Positions 51,525 through 60,071 of a stretch of 64,000 bases of DNA are shown in pieces. Every line of letters starts with the position of its first letter. Position 1 is the first letter of the stretch. The translations under genes and the position numbers were made by a program. The stretch comes from Acidobacteriota bacterium (GTDB taxonomy: Bacteria; Acidobacteriota; UBA6911): positions 22,519 to 86,518 of the forward strand of contig JAAYCX010000012.1 in NCBI GenBank assembly GCA_012729555.1, read 5' to 3'. The notes beneath the pieces are model-generated. The model saw nothing but the letters and a program-made list of their open reading frames with translations. It was not told where the DNA came from and searched no databases.

Positions 51525-52351
51525 CGGAATTCCGCCAGGACCTCTTCCGGCGTCCATTCATTCCCCGGGTACAGGCGCACCAGCCTCCCCTCCGGCCCGA
51601 CCAGCGCGGTGACGAGCGAGTGCACGAACTGGTCCGATTCCTTCCAGTAGCTGAGCCCGAACCATTCCGCGATCTCCCGGATTTCCTCCGGGGAACCGGT
51701 CGCGAAAATCCATTCCCCGAACGCCCCGGGCGCGACATAGCGCCGCCCGTAACGCCTCATCACCTCCGGTGTGTCGTATTCCGGGTCGAAGCTGACGGTC
51801 AGAAGGCGCGGCCTCCTCCCGTCCGGGAGCGCCGCGACCTGCCGGTGGATCCGGTGGAAGTGGCCGCTGGTCCGGGGGCAGTAGTCCGGCAGGGGGCAGC
51901 GGGTGTAGATGAAGGTCACGAGCAGCGGCCGGCCGCGATACCCGGCGAGCCCGATCCGCCGGCCGTCCTGGTCCAGGAGCCCGAAGTCGGGGACCTCCGC
52001 CCCGATCCGGGGACCGGGGCTCGTAACCAGGGTGTCCCCCGAACTCTTCGTCTCCGAGATCCGGATCCCCTCGAGCCAGGAGCGCTCCCCGGCAACCACC
52101 AGGGTGGCCTCGATCTCCTGCCCCGGGGAGAGCACCTCGAGCGCCCACCCGTCCCGCACGCGGAAAGGCATGGTCATCGCGTCCATGAAGCCCGGAATCG
52201 CTTCGTGCGCCACCGTCACGCGCCCGGCCGGAGGGTCGGAGGCCACCACGCGCCCCTTCAGGGCGTAGCGCTCCTCCGGCCCGGTCCGGCATCCGGCCGC
52301 CAGCAGGATGCCCGCCAACACCGCCAGCATGCACAAGGACCCTCTTTTCAT
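51521..52351 (-). CDS. SCO1/SenC-family lipoprotein with CusF-like copper domain
   Basis: 276 residues. The lipobox is in LAGILLAAGC. Residues about 30-110 resemble the CusF/CopG-type copper-binding domain (GRVVASDPPAGRVTVAHEAI, MTMPFRV). A SCO1 thioredoxin-fold domain follows: CPLPDYCP (two Cys, CX5C instead of CX3C), the second-ligand His in SDQFVHSLVTALVG. SCO proteins help deliver copper to cytochrome oxidase CuA. A periplasmic copper chaperone of this composite type is common in Acidobacteriota. The ATG at 52351 follows a G-run; an upstream TTG at 52366 is also possible. Confidence 0.85.
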   Translation of the reverse strand: MKRGSLCMLAVLAGILLAAGCRTGPEERYALKGRVVASDPPAGRVTVAHEAIPGFMDAMTMPFRVRDGWALEVLSPGQEIEATLVVAGERSWLEGIRISETKSSGDTLVTSPGPRIGAEVPDFGLLDQDGRRIGLAGYRGRPLLVTFIYTRCPLPDYCPRTSGHFHRIHRQVAALPDGRRPRLLTVSFDPEYDTPEVMRRYGRRYVAPGAFGEWIFATGSPEEIREIAEWFGLSYWKESDQFVHSLVTALVGPEGRLVRLYPGNEWTPEEVLAEFR

Positions 52352-52402
52352 CCTGGTAACCCCCAAAATTGCGGCGGCCCGAACGGCGTTGCCGGCATGA
52401 GG

Positions 52403-53515
52403 TCAGATCAGCCGATCGCCCGCGATCCGGGTGTCGTAGCCCCCCAGCCCCTCGAGTTCCCTGCGGAAGGCGGTGCGTCCCAGGGTGTCCAGCAGGATCT
52501 GTACGGCCGGGTGACCGAGATTCTGATTCCCGATCACCAGGTCGTAGCGCTCGCTCTCCAGGGGGATGAAGCCGAGTCCGAACACGCAGGCGGAGGTCTT
52601 GGTGGCCAGGCAGCAGTCCGCGCGGCCGCTCTTGACCTGCCAGGCGGCCGGCAGGTGTCCCGATGCGATCTCCCGGTAGCCGTTGACGCTTTCCGGGGGG
52701 ACCCCCCCCCGCTGAAGGTGGGTGTCGAGCATGAGGCGGCTGCCCGAACCGGGCTCGCGGTTGACGATCGTCACGTCGCTGCGCGCCATGTCCTCCACCC
52801 CCAGGATCTTCTTGGGGTTTCCGCGGGCCACCACGATCCCCTCCTCCCAGATCGCGTAGGAGATGACGGCGACCGATCCCTTCGGGAACTGCCTGCGGAC
52901 CGCGGGGAGATTGGATTCCCCGGTCGCCGCGTCGCGCAGGTGGGAACCGGCGACATGGATCAGGGACTGCTTCAACAGGTCGAGCGACTGCGAACTGTTC
53001 CGGTAGGCGACCACGGCCTCCACCCCCTCCCGCTGCAGGTGGCGCAGGAGGACGGAGATGCCCGGATCGCAGCCGGCGATCAGCAGCCGCTTGCGATACT
53101 GCCGGTCCTCCTGAAAGAGCTGGACCCTGGCCCGGCGCCGCCGCTTCCCCGCCTCGATGAGGACCGCGTCGGCCGGCGGCAGGCTCCAGGCGGCCGGTGC
53201 CGGCAATACGGCGACAAGGCGGTTGTCGACGTCGCACAGCTGTACCGGCAGCCCCGGCTGCGCCTCCTGTTCCGAGGGGAGCAGGTCGGCCGTCTCCGTG
53301 TGGACCGGGACTTCGGCGCTCTCCAGCCGGAAAAGGTCTTCCACCCGCACTTCGAGCACCCGCGCCAGTTTCAGAGCCACCAGCGTGTTCGGCACATAGG
53401 TCCCCGTCTCCATCGCGTAGATGGTCTGGCGGCTGACATCGACCTTCCGGGCCAGTTCGATCGCCGAGAGCCCCCGCTTCTGCCGGTACCTTGCAAGATT
53501 GTTTTCGATGGACAT
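52403..53515 (-). CDS. HTH regulator fused to PBP-like (MoeA C-terminal type) ligand-binding domain
   Basis: 370 residues. An N-terminal Xre-type helix-turn-helix at 5-60 (NLARYRQKRGLSAIELARKV, VSRQTIYAMETGTYVPNT). After a linker, a periplasmic-binding-protein-like domain spans about 150-360 (RRLLIAGCDPGISVLLRHLQ-like KRLLIAGCDPGISVLLRHLQ, IVNREPGSGSRLMLDTHL, GRADCCLATKTSACVFGLGF, YDLVIGNQ). The same domain is found at the C-terminus of MoeA and in one-component molybdate/tungstate sensors. It sits divergently next to modABC with 225 bases between, so it most likely regulates modABC, taking the place of ModE. Confidence 0.85.
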   Translation of the reverse strand: MSIENNLARYRQKRGLSAIELARKVDVSRQTIYAMETGTYVPNTLVALKLARVLEVRVEDLFRLESAEVPVHTETADLLPSEQEAQPGLPVQLCDVDNRLVAVLPAPAAWSLPPADAVLIEAGKRRRRARVQLFQEDRQYRKRLLIAGCDPGISVLLRHLQREGVEAVVAYRNSSQSLDLLKQSLIHVAGSHLRDAATGESNLPAVRRQFPKGSVAVISYAIWEEGIVVARGNPKKILGVEDMARSDVTIVNREPGSGSRLMLDTHLQRGGVPPESVNGYREIASGHLPAAWQVKSGRADCCLATKTSACVFGLGFIPLESERYDLVIGNQNLGHPAVQILLDTLGRTAFRRELEGLGGYDTRIAGDRLI

Positions 53516-53554
53516 GACCGCCTCTTTCGCCCCGGGGCGAACGCCCCGGCATCC

Positions 53555-53567
53555 TTCACACTCTATC
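53555..53567 (+). promoter_or_regulatory. Candidate operator copy 1 between regulator and modA
   Basis: TTCACACTCTATC. It resembles the second copy at 53673-53685 (10 of 13 bases). It lies about 40 bases upstream of the regulator start. A 14-base inverted repeat GGGGCG-AA-CGCCCC sits near, at 53534-53547. Function as an operator is inference. Confidence 0.3.
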
Positions 53568-53672
53568 ACGGCGGGCGTGGCGGTGTCAGCCCCGTCGCCG
53601 CGCCCCGGGTACACGGGCCCCCGCCCCGGGCGGCGGACCGGCGAAAGGCGCTTTCAGTTCGGGCCCATTTGT

Positions 53673-53685
53673 TTTACACTGTCTC
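53673..53685 (+). promoter_or_regulatory. Candidate operator copy 2 overlapping the modA -10
   Basis: TTTACACTGTCTC; contains TACACT (53675-53680), a plausible -10 for modA, with only a weak -35 (TTTCAG, 53652-53657). A repressor bound here would block modABC. Confidence 0.3.
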
Positions 53686-53740
53686 TTTCGCAAGACAGGC
53701 GCCCGGCAGGCAGGGGGTGCGACGGAAAGGGGGGCAGGCC

Positions 53741-54520
53741 ATGAGGGGAGGACGTTTCATCGAGACCGCGCTGCTCCTTGCGGCCATCCTGGGCTTCGCC
53801 GCCCGGCCCCTCCCCGCGGCCGGCCGGGAGGAAATCATCGTGTCCACCGCCGTCAGCCTGAAGAACGCCTTCGGGGAAATCGGCTCGCTCTTCGAAAAGC
53901 GGACGGGGGTGCGCGTCCGGTTCAACCTGGGCTCCTCGGGGCTGCTGCAGAAGCAGATCGAGGCGGGGGCCCCCGCGGACATTTTCGCCAGCGCGTCGGC
54001 CAGGCAGATGGATGCACTCGAGTCCAGGGGCCTGATCCTCCCCGATACCCGGAGAGACTTCGCGCGCAACGAGCTGGTCCTCATCGAGCCCGCCGGCCCG
54101 CGCGCGCGGCTCTCCGCGTTCACCGACATCGGAAGGCCCGGCGTCGCGAGAATCGCCCTGGGGAACCCGAAAACGGTGCCCGCGGGCCAGTATGCCCGGG
54201 AAACGCTCGGGCAGCTCGGCCTGTGGGACCGGCTCGAGCCGCGCTTCATCCTGGCGGAAAATGTGCGCCAGGTGCTGGACTACGTGGCCCGGGGGGAGGT
54301 GGACGCGGGGATCGTCTATTCCTCGGATGTCGCCGTCGCTTCGGGGAAGGTCCGCACCGTGGCCAAGGCCCCTCCCGGGACGCACAACGCCATCGTCTAC
54401 CCGATGGCGGCCGTGAAGGGGACAGGCGCCCCGGATGAAGCCCGCCTTTTCATCGACCTGGCGACGAGCCCGGCCGGGCAGGCGGTCCTCCGAAAACACG
54501 GGTTTCTCGAAATACACTGA
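53741..54520 (+). CDS. modA: Molybdate ABC transporter substrate-binding protein
   Basis: 259 residues. Signal peptide (TALLLAAILGFAARPLPAAG), then the ModA fold: IIVSTAVSLKNAFGEIGSLF, FNLGSSGLLQKQIEAGAPAD, IFASASARQMDALESRGLI, YARETLGQLGLWDRLEPRFI and VDAGIVYSSDVAVA. It binds molybdate (and usually tungstate) in the periplasm. A G-run at 53729-53734 precedes the ATG. First gene of modABC, 3 bases before modB. Confidence 0.93.
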   Translation: MRGGRFIETALLLAAILGFAARPLPAAGREEIIVSTAVSLKNAFGEIGSLFEKRTGVRVRFNLGSSGLLQKQIEAGAPADIFASASARQMDALESRGLILPDTRRDFARNELVLIEPAGPRARLSAFTDIGRPGVARIALGNPKTVPAGQYARETLGQLGLWDRLEPRFILAENVRQVLDYVARGEVDAGIVYSSDVAVASGKVRTVAKAPPGTHNAIVYPMAAVKGTGAPDEARLFIDLATSPAGQAVLRKHGFLEIH

Positions 54521-54523
54521 CCG

Positions 54524-55186
54524 ATGATCGTCCAATCGCTCCGGCTCTCGCTCCTCGTGGTCAGCATCGCCACCGTCGTCATCGCCATCGTGGGCACCGC
54601 CTTCGCCTACCTGCTGGCCAAGCGCCGGTTCCGCGGCAGGGAACTGCTCGACGCCCTGCTCACCCTGCCGATGGTGCTCCCTCCGACCGTGACCGGGTAT
54701 TACCTCATCCTGCTCCTGGGCCGGCGGGGAGTGCTGGGGGAGCCGCTTTATGCCCTGACCGGCTGGACCGTCACCTTCACCTGGGTCGCCGCCGTCATCG
54801 CCTCGACCGTGGTCGCCCTGCCGCTGATGATCAAATCCGCCCGGGCGGCGATCGAAAGCGTCGACCCCGAGTATGAAACCGCTTCCCTGCTGATGGGCAA
54901 GAGCGAACCGGAAACCTTCTTCCGCATCACCCTCCCCCTGGCCGGCAGGGGGATTCTGGCCGGTGTCATCCTCAGTTTCGCGCGCGCCTTCGGGGAGTTC
55001 GGCGCGACCCTGATGCTGGCGGGCAATATCCAGGGGAAGACCCAGACGATGCCGCTGGCCATTTACGAGGCCGTGGCGGGCGGGGAGGACGCCACCGCGA
55101 AGTGGCTGGCGCTGATCCTGACGGGGATATCGGTCACCGTCGTCTACCTCACCAACCGTCTGTCGCGCCCGGCGCCGAGGAGCTGA
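54524..55186 (+). CDS. modB: Molybdate ABC transporter permease
   Basis: 220 residues. Inner-membrane permease with about five helices. The start SLRLSLLVVSIATVVIAIVG, LDALLTLPMVLPPTVTGYYL and the EAA loop MGKSEPETFFRITLPLAGRG followed by FGEFGATLMLAGNIQGKTQT are typical of ModB. 3 bases after modA and 3 before modC. Confidence 0.95.
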   Translation: MIVQSLRLSLLVVSIATVVIAIVGTAFAYLLAKRRFRGRELLDALLTLPMVLPPTVTGYYLILLLGRRGVLGEPLYALTGWTVTFTWVAAVIASTVVALPLMIKSARAAIESVDPEYETASLLMGKSEPETFFRITLPLAGRGILAGVILSFARAFGEFGATLMLAGNIQGKTQTMPLAIYEAVAGGEDATAKWLALILTGISVTVVYLTNRLSRPAPRS

Positions 55187-55189
55187 CCC

Positions 55190-56275
55190 GTGCTGGACGC
55201 GCGCATCCGGAAACGCCTGGGACCCCGCGACGGCCGGGGTCCCGTCATCGACGTTCATTTCCGGGCCGGGGACGGGATCACGGTGCTCTTCGGAGCCTCG
55301 GGCGCCGGCAAAACCAGCATCCTGCGCACCGTCGCGGGAATCATGGATCCGGACCAGGGGAGGATCTCGCTCGGCGACACCCTCTTCTTCGACTCCGCCT
55401 CGGGCGTCCGCCTGCCCATGCGGAAACGGCGGGTGGGGTACGTGTTTCAAAACCATCGCCTCTTCCCCCACCTTTCGGCCCTCGACAACGTCCTCTACGG
55501 CGCGCGCGGGCGGGAGGGGCGGTCGCCCCGGGACCGGGCGCGGGAGCTCTTGTCGCTGCTGGGGATCGCGAAGACGGCGGACCGGCACCCCGGCCAGTTG
55601 TCGGGGGGGGAACAGCAGCGGGTGGCACTCGCGCGCGCGCTGGCGGCGGACCCCGCGATCATGCTCCTGGACGAGCCCCTTTCGGCCGTGGATGTCTCCA
55701 CCCGGTCGCTCCTCGTCGAGGAGATCGCACAGATCCAGAAGAGGTCGGGGATCCCGTTCGTGTACGTCACCCACAACCACACCGAGGCGATCCGCCTGGG
55801 AAAGAACATGCTGGTGATCGACGAGGGACGGATCGTCCAGGAGGGCGCGCCGCTCGAAATCTTCAACGCCCCCAGGACCGCCCCGGTGGCGAGGGTCGTC
55901 GGTGCGGAGAACATTTTCATCGGCCGGGTCCTCGGCCATCACCCGGAGGACGGCATCACCTCCATCGAACTGGGTTCGTGCAGGATCGAAGCCGCCTACT
56001 GCGGCCTTCCCCCGGGCAGCCGGGTGACCGTCGGCATCCGTTCCGAAGACATCCTGGTATCGCGCGAACGGATCACCCAGACCAGCGCCCGCAACGTGCT
56101 CGAGGGAGTGATCCACCACATCCTCCGGGAGATGGACCGGGCGGAACTCATTGTTTCCTGCGGGGTGGACTTCAAGGTCAGCGTCACCCCGGCCACGGTC
56201 CGCATCCTCGAACTCGAGCCGGGCCTGCGGGTGTACCTCCTGCTCAAGGCCAGGGCCCTCCACCTGCTGGACTGA
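55190..56275 (+). CDS. modC: Molybdate ABC transporter ATPase
   Basis: 361 residues. Walker A GASGAGKTS, Q-loop FQNHRLFPHLSALDNVLYG, ABC signature LSGGEQQRVALARALAADP, Walker B IMLLDEPLSAVD and switch VTHNHTEAIRLG. A C-terminal TOBE (mop) domain at about 300-360 (NVLEGVIHHILREMDRAELI) may bind molybdate for trans-inhibition. The start is GTG at 55190. The transcript probably ends at the hairpin 56342-56363. Confidence 0.95.
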   Translation: MLDARIRKRLGPRDGRGPVIDVHFRAGDGITVLFGASGAGKTSILRTVAGIMDPDQGRISLGDTLFFDSASGVRLPMRKRRVGYVFQNHRLFPHLSALDNVLYGARGREGRSPRDRARELLSLLGIAKTADRHPGQLSGGEQQRVALARALAADPAIMLLDEPLSAVDVSTRSLLVEEIAQIQKRSGIPFVYVTHNHTEAIRLGKNMLVIDEGRIVQEGAPLEIFNAPRTAPVARVVGAENIFIGRVLGHHPEDGITSIELGSCRIEAAYCGLPPGSRVTVGIRSEDILVSRERITQTSARNVLEGVIHHILREMDRAELIVSCGVDFKVSVTPATVRILELEPGLRVYLLLKARALHLLD

Positions 56276-56341
56276 CGCGCCCCCTCCGCCGCAGCGCCGC
56301 CTTCCTTCCGCCGCCGCAGGACCCGGGGACCGGAAGAATCC

Positions 56342-56363
56342 GGGGCCAGAATGGACTGGCCCC
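56342..56363 (+). terminator. Rho-independent-like terminator after modC
   Basis: GGGGCCAG (56342-56349), loop AATGGA, CTGGCCCC (56356-56363): perfect 8-base-pair stem. TTTT occurs 7 bases after the stem, so the T-tract is imperfect. It separates modC from xdhC. Confidence 0.55.
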
Positions 56364-56372
56364 AATCCCTTT

Positions 56373-56378
56373 TATGAT
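56373..56378 (+). promoter_or_regulatory. -10 element of xdhC
   Basis: TATGAT immediately after the modC terminator, 60 bases before the xdhC ATG. No good -35 box seen, so confidence is modest. Confidence 0.4.
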
Positions 56379-56437
56379 GTAAAGAATAAGGGCTCCTCCG
56401 GCATGGGAGGGAGCGACACTCGACAGGAGCGGCGATT

Positions 56438-57541
56438 ATGTATGACCGGATAAAGCAGCGATTGGAGTCGGGGGAAACACTCGCGGTCGCCACGATCGTG
56501 TCCACCATCGGCTCCACGCCGAGGGAGATCGGGGCCAAAATGGTGGTTACCGCCTCAGGCGACATCATGGGAACCATCGGAGGGGGGTGCGGGGAGGCGG
56601 AGGTGCGCCGCGAGGCGATCCAGTCGATCCGAACCCGCAGGCCCGCGCTCGTGAAGGTGGAACTCATGGACGACATCGCTTCGAACAGCCCCGCCGTGTG
56701 CGGCGGAGTCCTCGACGCCTTCATCGACCCCTGGGACCCCGAAGACACCCGGGCCGGGTGCCGGGAGCTGATCGCCCCCCTGACCGAAATCTCGTCGCGG
56801 GGCGAGGCGGCGGTACTGGTGACCCTGCTTGAGGCCGACGGGATCGAGGGCGCGGCCCCGGGCGACAAATGCCTGGTGCGCGACGGGTCCGTGCTGGCCG
56901 GAAACATCGTCCACCCCGAGTTGCTCCGGGGCATCCTGAAGGAAGCGGCGGTCCGGCTCGAACTGGAACAGAGCCGGAGAATCACGATCGAACCCGGGGG
57001 GACGGGGGGACGCGCCGACCTCTTCTTCGACGTCATCACCGCCATGCGCCGGGCCGTCATAGTCGGCGCCGGGCACCTGGCCATCCCCCTGGTGCGGTTC
57101 ACGAAGACCCTGGGTTATCACGTCACCGTTCTCGATGACCGGGTCGTCTACGCCAACCGCGAGAGATTTCCGGAAGCGGACGCCGTCCTGGTCGGCGACA
57201 TGGCGGAGACGCTGGGCGGCATGGACATCACGCCCCAGACCTACATCGTGCTGATCACCCGCGGTCACCAGTACGATGAACCCTGTCTCCGGAAGGTACT
57301 GGACAGCCCGGCCAGATATATCGGGATGATCGGCAGCCGGCGGCGGATCCAGGCCTGCTTTCTCCGGTTCCGGGACGAGGAGGGGATCCCGGAGGAACGG
57401 CTCCGGAGGGTGCACGCCCCCATCGGCCTGGATATCGGGGCGGAATCCCCCGAGGAGATCGCGCTGGCCATCGCCGCGGAAATGGTCAAGGTGCGCCGGG
57501 GCGGGAAGGCGCTGTCTCGGGCCGGTCGCCAGCCGGATTAG
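56438..57541 (+). CDS. XdhC/CoxI-family molybdenum-enzyme maturation protein
   Basis: 367 residues. XdhC proteins sulfurate and insert the molybdenum cofactor into xanthine-dehydrogenase-type enzymes. The N-terminal XdhC_CoxI domain has ATIVSTIGSTPREIGAKMVV and MGTIGGGCGEAEVRREAI; the C-terminal Rossmann domain has AVIVGAGHLAIPLVRF, LLITRGHQYDE-type VLITRGHQYDEPCLRKVL, GMIGSRRR and PIGLDIGAESPEEIALAIAA. The matching molybdoenzyme is not in the window. It follows modABC, consistent with Mo metabolism. AGGAG precedes the ATG. Its TAG stop interlocks with the stop of the converging SLC13 gene. Confidence 0.9.
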   Translation: MYDRIKQRLESGETLAVATIVSTIGSTPREIGAKMVVTASGDIMGTIGGGCGEAEVRREAIQSIRTRRPALVKVELMDDIASNSPAVCGGVLDAFIDPWDPEDTRAGCRELIAPLTEISSRGEAAVLVTLLEADGIEGAAPGDKCLVRDGSVLAGNIVHPELLRGILKEAAVRLELEQSRRITIEPGGTGGRADLFFDVITAMRRAVIVGAGHLAIPLVRFTKTLGYHVTVLDDRVVYANRERFPEADAVLVGDMAETLGGMDITPQTYIVLITRGHQYDEPCLRKVLDSPARYIGMIGSRRRIQACFLRFRDEEGIPEERLRRVHAPIGLDIGAESPEEIALAIAAEMVKVRRGGKALSRAGRQPD

Positions 57542-58926
57542 AGGGCGCCGATCAGCTTCCAGTACCCGAAGCTGAGCACCAGGGCCACCAGCACCATGGC
57601 GCCGTAGACGCTGGCGAGACGCGCACGCTGCCCAGCGCTGAACGCCTCGCCCGACGTCATCCCCTCCCCCATGGCGATCCAGAAATTCTGATGGGAAAGC
57701 CAGAAGGGGGAGGTCGCCAGCAGAAGCGGGGCGACCAGCACCAGCGGGGGGATGGCGTCTGCGCCGATGACATCGGCCACGGGCAGAAAGAGCACCGGAA
57801 TCGCGATGAAGCCCGTCGGGTCGAAAAAGCGCAGCAGCAGAAAAGCCAGCGCCGCCACCAGGAGCACGACCAGGGGGCTCGAGGCCAGGGCCTGTGCCGC
57901 GGGAACGATGTAGCCCGTCAGCCAGTCGGTGATCCGGTATTCCTGGATGATGTTGGCCAGCCCGAAGATCCCCCCTAGAAACAGGAGCAGCGTCCAGGAG
58001 ACTCCGCCGCCGATATCCTCGTCGCGCAGGATGCCGGCCAGGGCCAGGACGGCCATCCCGAACATGCCGGCCAGGAAACTGGGCAGGTGGTGGACGCGGT
58101 CGCCGGCCCAGAAGGCGATGGACAGGACGACCACGGCGGCCGTGATCCATTCCGGGCGCGAAAGCGGCCCGAGGGCCCGGAGCCTTTCCCTGGCGAACGC
58201 GGGGGATGCCTCGAGTCGCTTTTCGGGCCGGAGCACCAGCGGGTTGACCGCCAGCACCAGTCCGCACAACAGCAGCGTCGGGACCGCCATAACCCTGGCG
58301 TACTCGAGAAACGCGATCGGGATCTGCCGGGTCTGGAACACCGATTCCACGAAGGGCCCGAACAGGGACCCGTAAAGGAGGGCGGTCCCCGGGATGACGG
58401 CCATTTCGATCGATGTCAGCATGATCAGGGCGCAGCCGCGGCTGCGGGGCGCGAGGCCCAGCGACTGCACCAGCGCCCAGGCGATCGGCACCATGATGGC
58501 CGTGCGCACCGTCATCGAGGGGATGCCCAGGGCCAGCACCGACCCGATGACGAAAAGGGCGGCGAGGATCCCGGCGTACGTCCCCGGGAAGAGCGTCAGC
58601 ACGTAATAGGAGAGCCTTCCGGCCAGTCCCGTCCTCTGCATGGCGCACCCGTAGTAGAGGACGCACAGGAGGATCCAGAACTGGGGGCTGGAAAACCCGC
58701 TCAGGACCAGCTGGGGCTTCACCCCGACGGCTACCATGAGCCCCATCATGAGGATGGAGGCGACGCCGTTGTTCATGGACTGGAACAGCCAGAGGGCGAT
58801 CGCCAGGGCGGACACGGCCAGCACCGGCCGGGCGCCGGCGGCGAGCCCCGCGGAGGCGGGGATGAGAGCGATGACGAGGGCCACGGCGACGGCCGCGGCG
58901 ATGCCGATCCATCGGGAACGCTTCAT
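57538..58926 (-). CDS. SLC13/DASS-type anion permease
   Basis: 462 residues. About 11-12 membrane helices. Features of the divalent anion:sodium symporter/ion transporter superfamily: ALGIPSMTVRTAIMVPIAW, LLFLGGIFGLANIIQEYRIT, and SHQNFWIAMGEGMTSGEAFS near the end. Substrate may be sulfate, dicarboxylate or another anion; sequence alone does not decide. Near modABC a sulfate/molybdate-like anion is conceivable but unproven. Start at ATG 58926. It converges on xdhC, stops sharing TTAG. Confidence 0.8.
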   Translation of the reverse strand: MKRSRWIGIAAAVAVALVIALIPASAGLAAGARPVLAVSALAIALWLFQSMNNGVASILMMGLMVAVGVKPQLVLSGFSSPQFWILLCVLYYGCAMQRTGLAGRLSYYVLTLFPGTYAGILAALFVIGSVLALGIPSMTVRTAIMVPIAWALVQSLGLAPRSRGCALIMLTSIEMAVIPGTALLYGSLFGPFVESVFQTRQIPIAFLEYARVMAVPTLLLCGLVLAVNPLVLRPEKRLEASPAFARERLRALGPLSRPEWITAAVVVLSIAFWAGDRVHHLPSFLAGMFGMAVLALAGILRDEDIGGGVSWTLLLFLGGIFGLANIIQEYRITDWLTGYIVPAAQALASSPLVVLLVAALAFLLLRFFDPTGFIAIPVLFLPVADVIGADAIPPLVLVAPLLLATSPFWLSHQNFWIAMGEGMTSGEAFSAGQRARLASVYGAMVLVALVLSFGYWKLIGAL

Positions 58927-59048
58927 CGGGGTCCTTTGCGGAAAACCATGACTATAAATTTTGCGCTCGCTCCTTGTCAAGGAAGCCCCGAAGGCCGACA
59001 ATGGTCCCTTTGCGGCCGGCGCGGGACGCGCCGCCGGAGAGGGGCGGG

Positions 59049-59600
59049 ATGAAAGAGCGGAGCAACATCGTTCTCTGCGGGTTCATGGCGACCGGAAAAT
59101 CCTCGGTGGGGAGACGGCTGGGCGAGCTGGCCGGGTACCGCTTCCTCGATCTCGACGCCGCGATCGAAGAGGAGGAGGGGGTGAGCATCCCCGAGATCTT
59201 CGCCTCCCGCGGGGAGCCGGCGTTCCGCGCCCTGGAGCGGCGCATGGTGGAGCGCGTGGCGGGGGAAACCGGCCTCGTCATCGCCACCGGCGGGGGCACC
59301 GTCGTTGATCCGGGGAACCTCGACCGGCTCCGTCGTTCGGGCGTGATCGTCACCTTGACGGCCGATGTCGGTGCGATCCTCGAGCGCGCCGGGCGAGGGG
59401 ACGACCGGCCGATGCTGCGGGCCGACGACCGGGAGCGACGGGTCCGCGCGCTTCTGGAGGAGCGGGCCCCGGCCTACGCGCAGGCCGATATCACCCTGGA
59501 CACGACGGGCCTCGGCGTCGAGCAGGCGGCCCGGCGCCTCCTGGAGCTGCTTCGGGAGCTGGGAGTCCCGCTTCCGGGACCGCCGGAAAATCAGGACTGA
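59049..59600 (+). CDS. aroK: Shikimate kinase
   Basis: 183 residues. It phosphorylates shikimate at the 3-OH in aromatic amino-acid synthesis. P-loop GFMATGKSSVGRRLGELAG; shikimate-binding DLDAAIEEEEG, GEPAFRALERRM, ATGGGTVVDPGN; LID RADDRERRVRALLEERAPAY. A G-rich ribosome site (GGAGAGGGGCGGG) precedes the ATG at 59049. Its 3' end overlaps aroQ on the opposite strand by 10 bases: two shikimate-pathway genes converge. Confidence 0.94.
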   Translation: MKERSNIVLCGFMATGKSSVGRRLGELAGYRFLDLDAAIEEEEGVSIPEIFASRGEPAFRALERRMVERVAGETGLVIATGGGTVVDPGNLDRLRRSGVIVTLTADVGAILERAGRGDDRPMLRADDRERRVRALLEERAPAYAQADITLDTTGLGVEQAARRLLELLRELGVPLPGPPENQD

Positions 59601-60049
59601 CCCTCCCGCCCGTCCGCGAGCAGGCCGAGCAGGGCCTCGAGGGCGGCCGCGTAGCCGCGCCACCCCAGCCCCGCGACGGTTCCCGTCACCACCGGCGCGA
59701 TCACGGAGATCCTGCGGAACTCCTCCCTCGCATGCACGTTGGAGAGATGCACCTCGACGGCCGGCAGCCGGACGGCGGCCAGGGCGTCGCGCAGGGCGTA
59801 GGAATAGTGCGTGTAGGCCCCCGGGTTGATGACGATGCCGTCGGCCCAGAGCCGGGCGTCGTGGATCGCGTCGATCAGCGCCCCCTCGCTGTTCGATTGC
59901 AGCGCACGCAGCAGGGCGCCCTGCTGTTCGGCGATGCGCTCCATCCGGGCGTTGATCTCCTCGAGCTTCATCGTCCCGTAATGGGACGGCTCCCGGTCCC
60001 CGAGCAGGTCGAGGTTCGGTCCATGGATCAGCAGTATGCGGTACGTCAC
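59591..60049 (-). CDS. aroQ: 3-dehydroquinate dehydratase, type II
   Basis: 152 residues. It dehydrates 3-dehydroquinate to 3-dehydroshikimate. Motifs: RILLIHGPNLDLLGDREPSH, with the catalytic Tyr in HYGT; QSNSEGALIDAIHDA; DGIVINPGAYTHYSYALRDA; VEVHLSNVHAREEFR (normally E-x-H). The start is GTG at 60049 with GGGAGG just upstream. It is 22 bases after the alcohol dehydrogenase stop on the same strand. Confidence 0.95.
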   Translation of the reverse strand: MTYRILLIHGPNLDLLGDREPSHYGTMKLEEINARMERIAEQQGALLRALQSNSEGALIDAIHDARLWADGIVINPGAYTHYSYALRDALAAVRLPAVEVHLSNVHAREEFRRISVIAPVVTGTVAGLGWRGYAAALEALLGLLADGREGQS

Positions 60050-60071
60050 TTTGCCTCCCTCTCCCCGGGCC

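Noticed and set aside
50785..51738. Larger minus-strand frame covering the YkgJ-like gene in another frame
   Set aside because: The Cys-cluster pattern belongs to the frame at 50817-51524; the larger one is Arg/Gly shadow.
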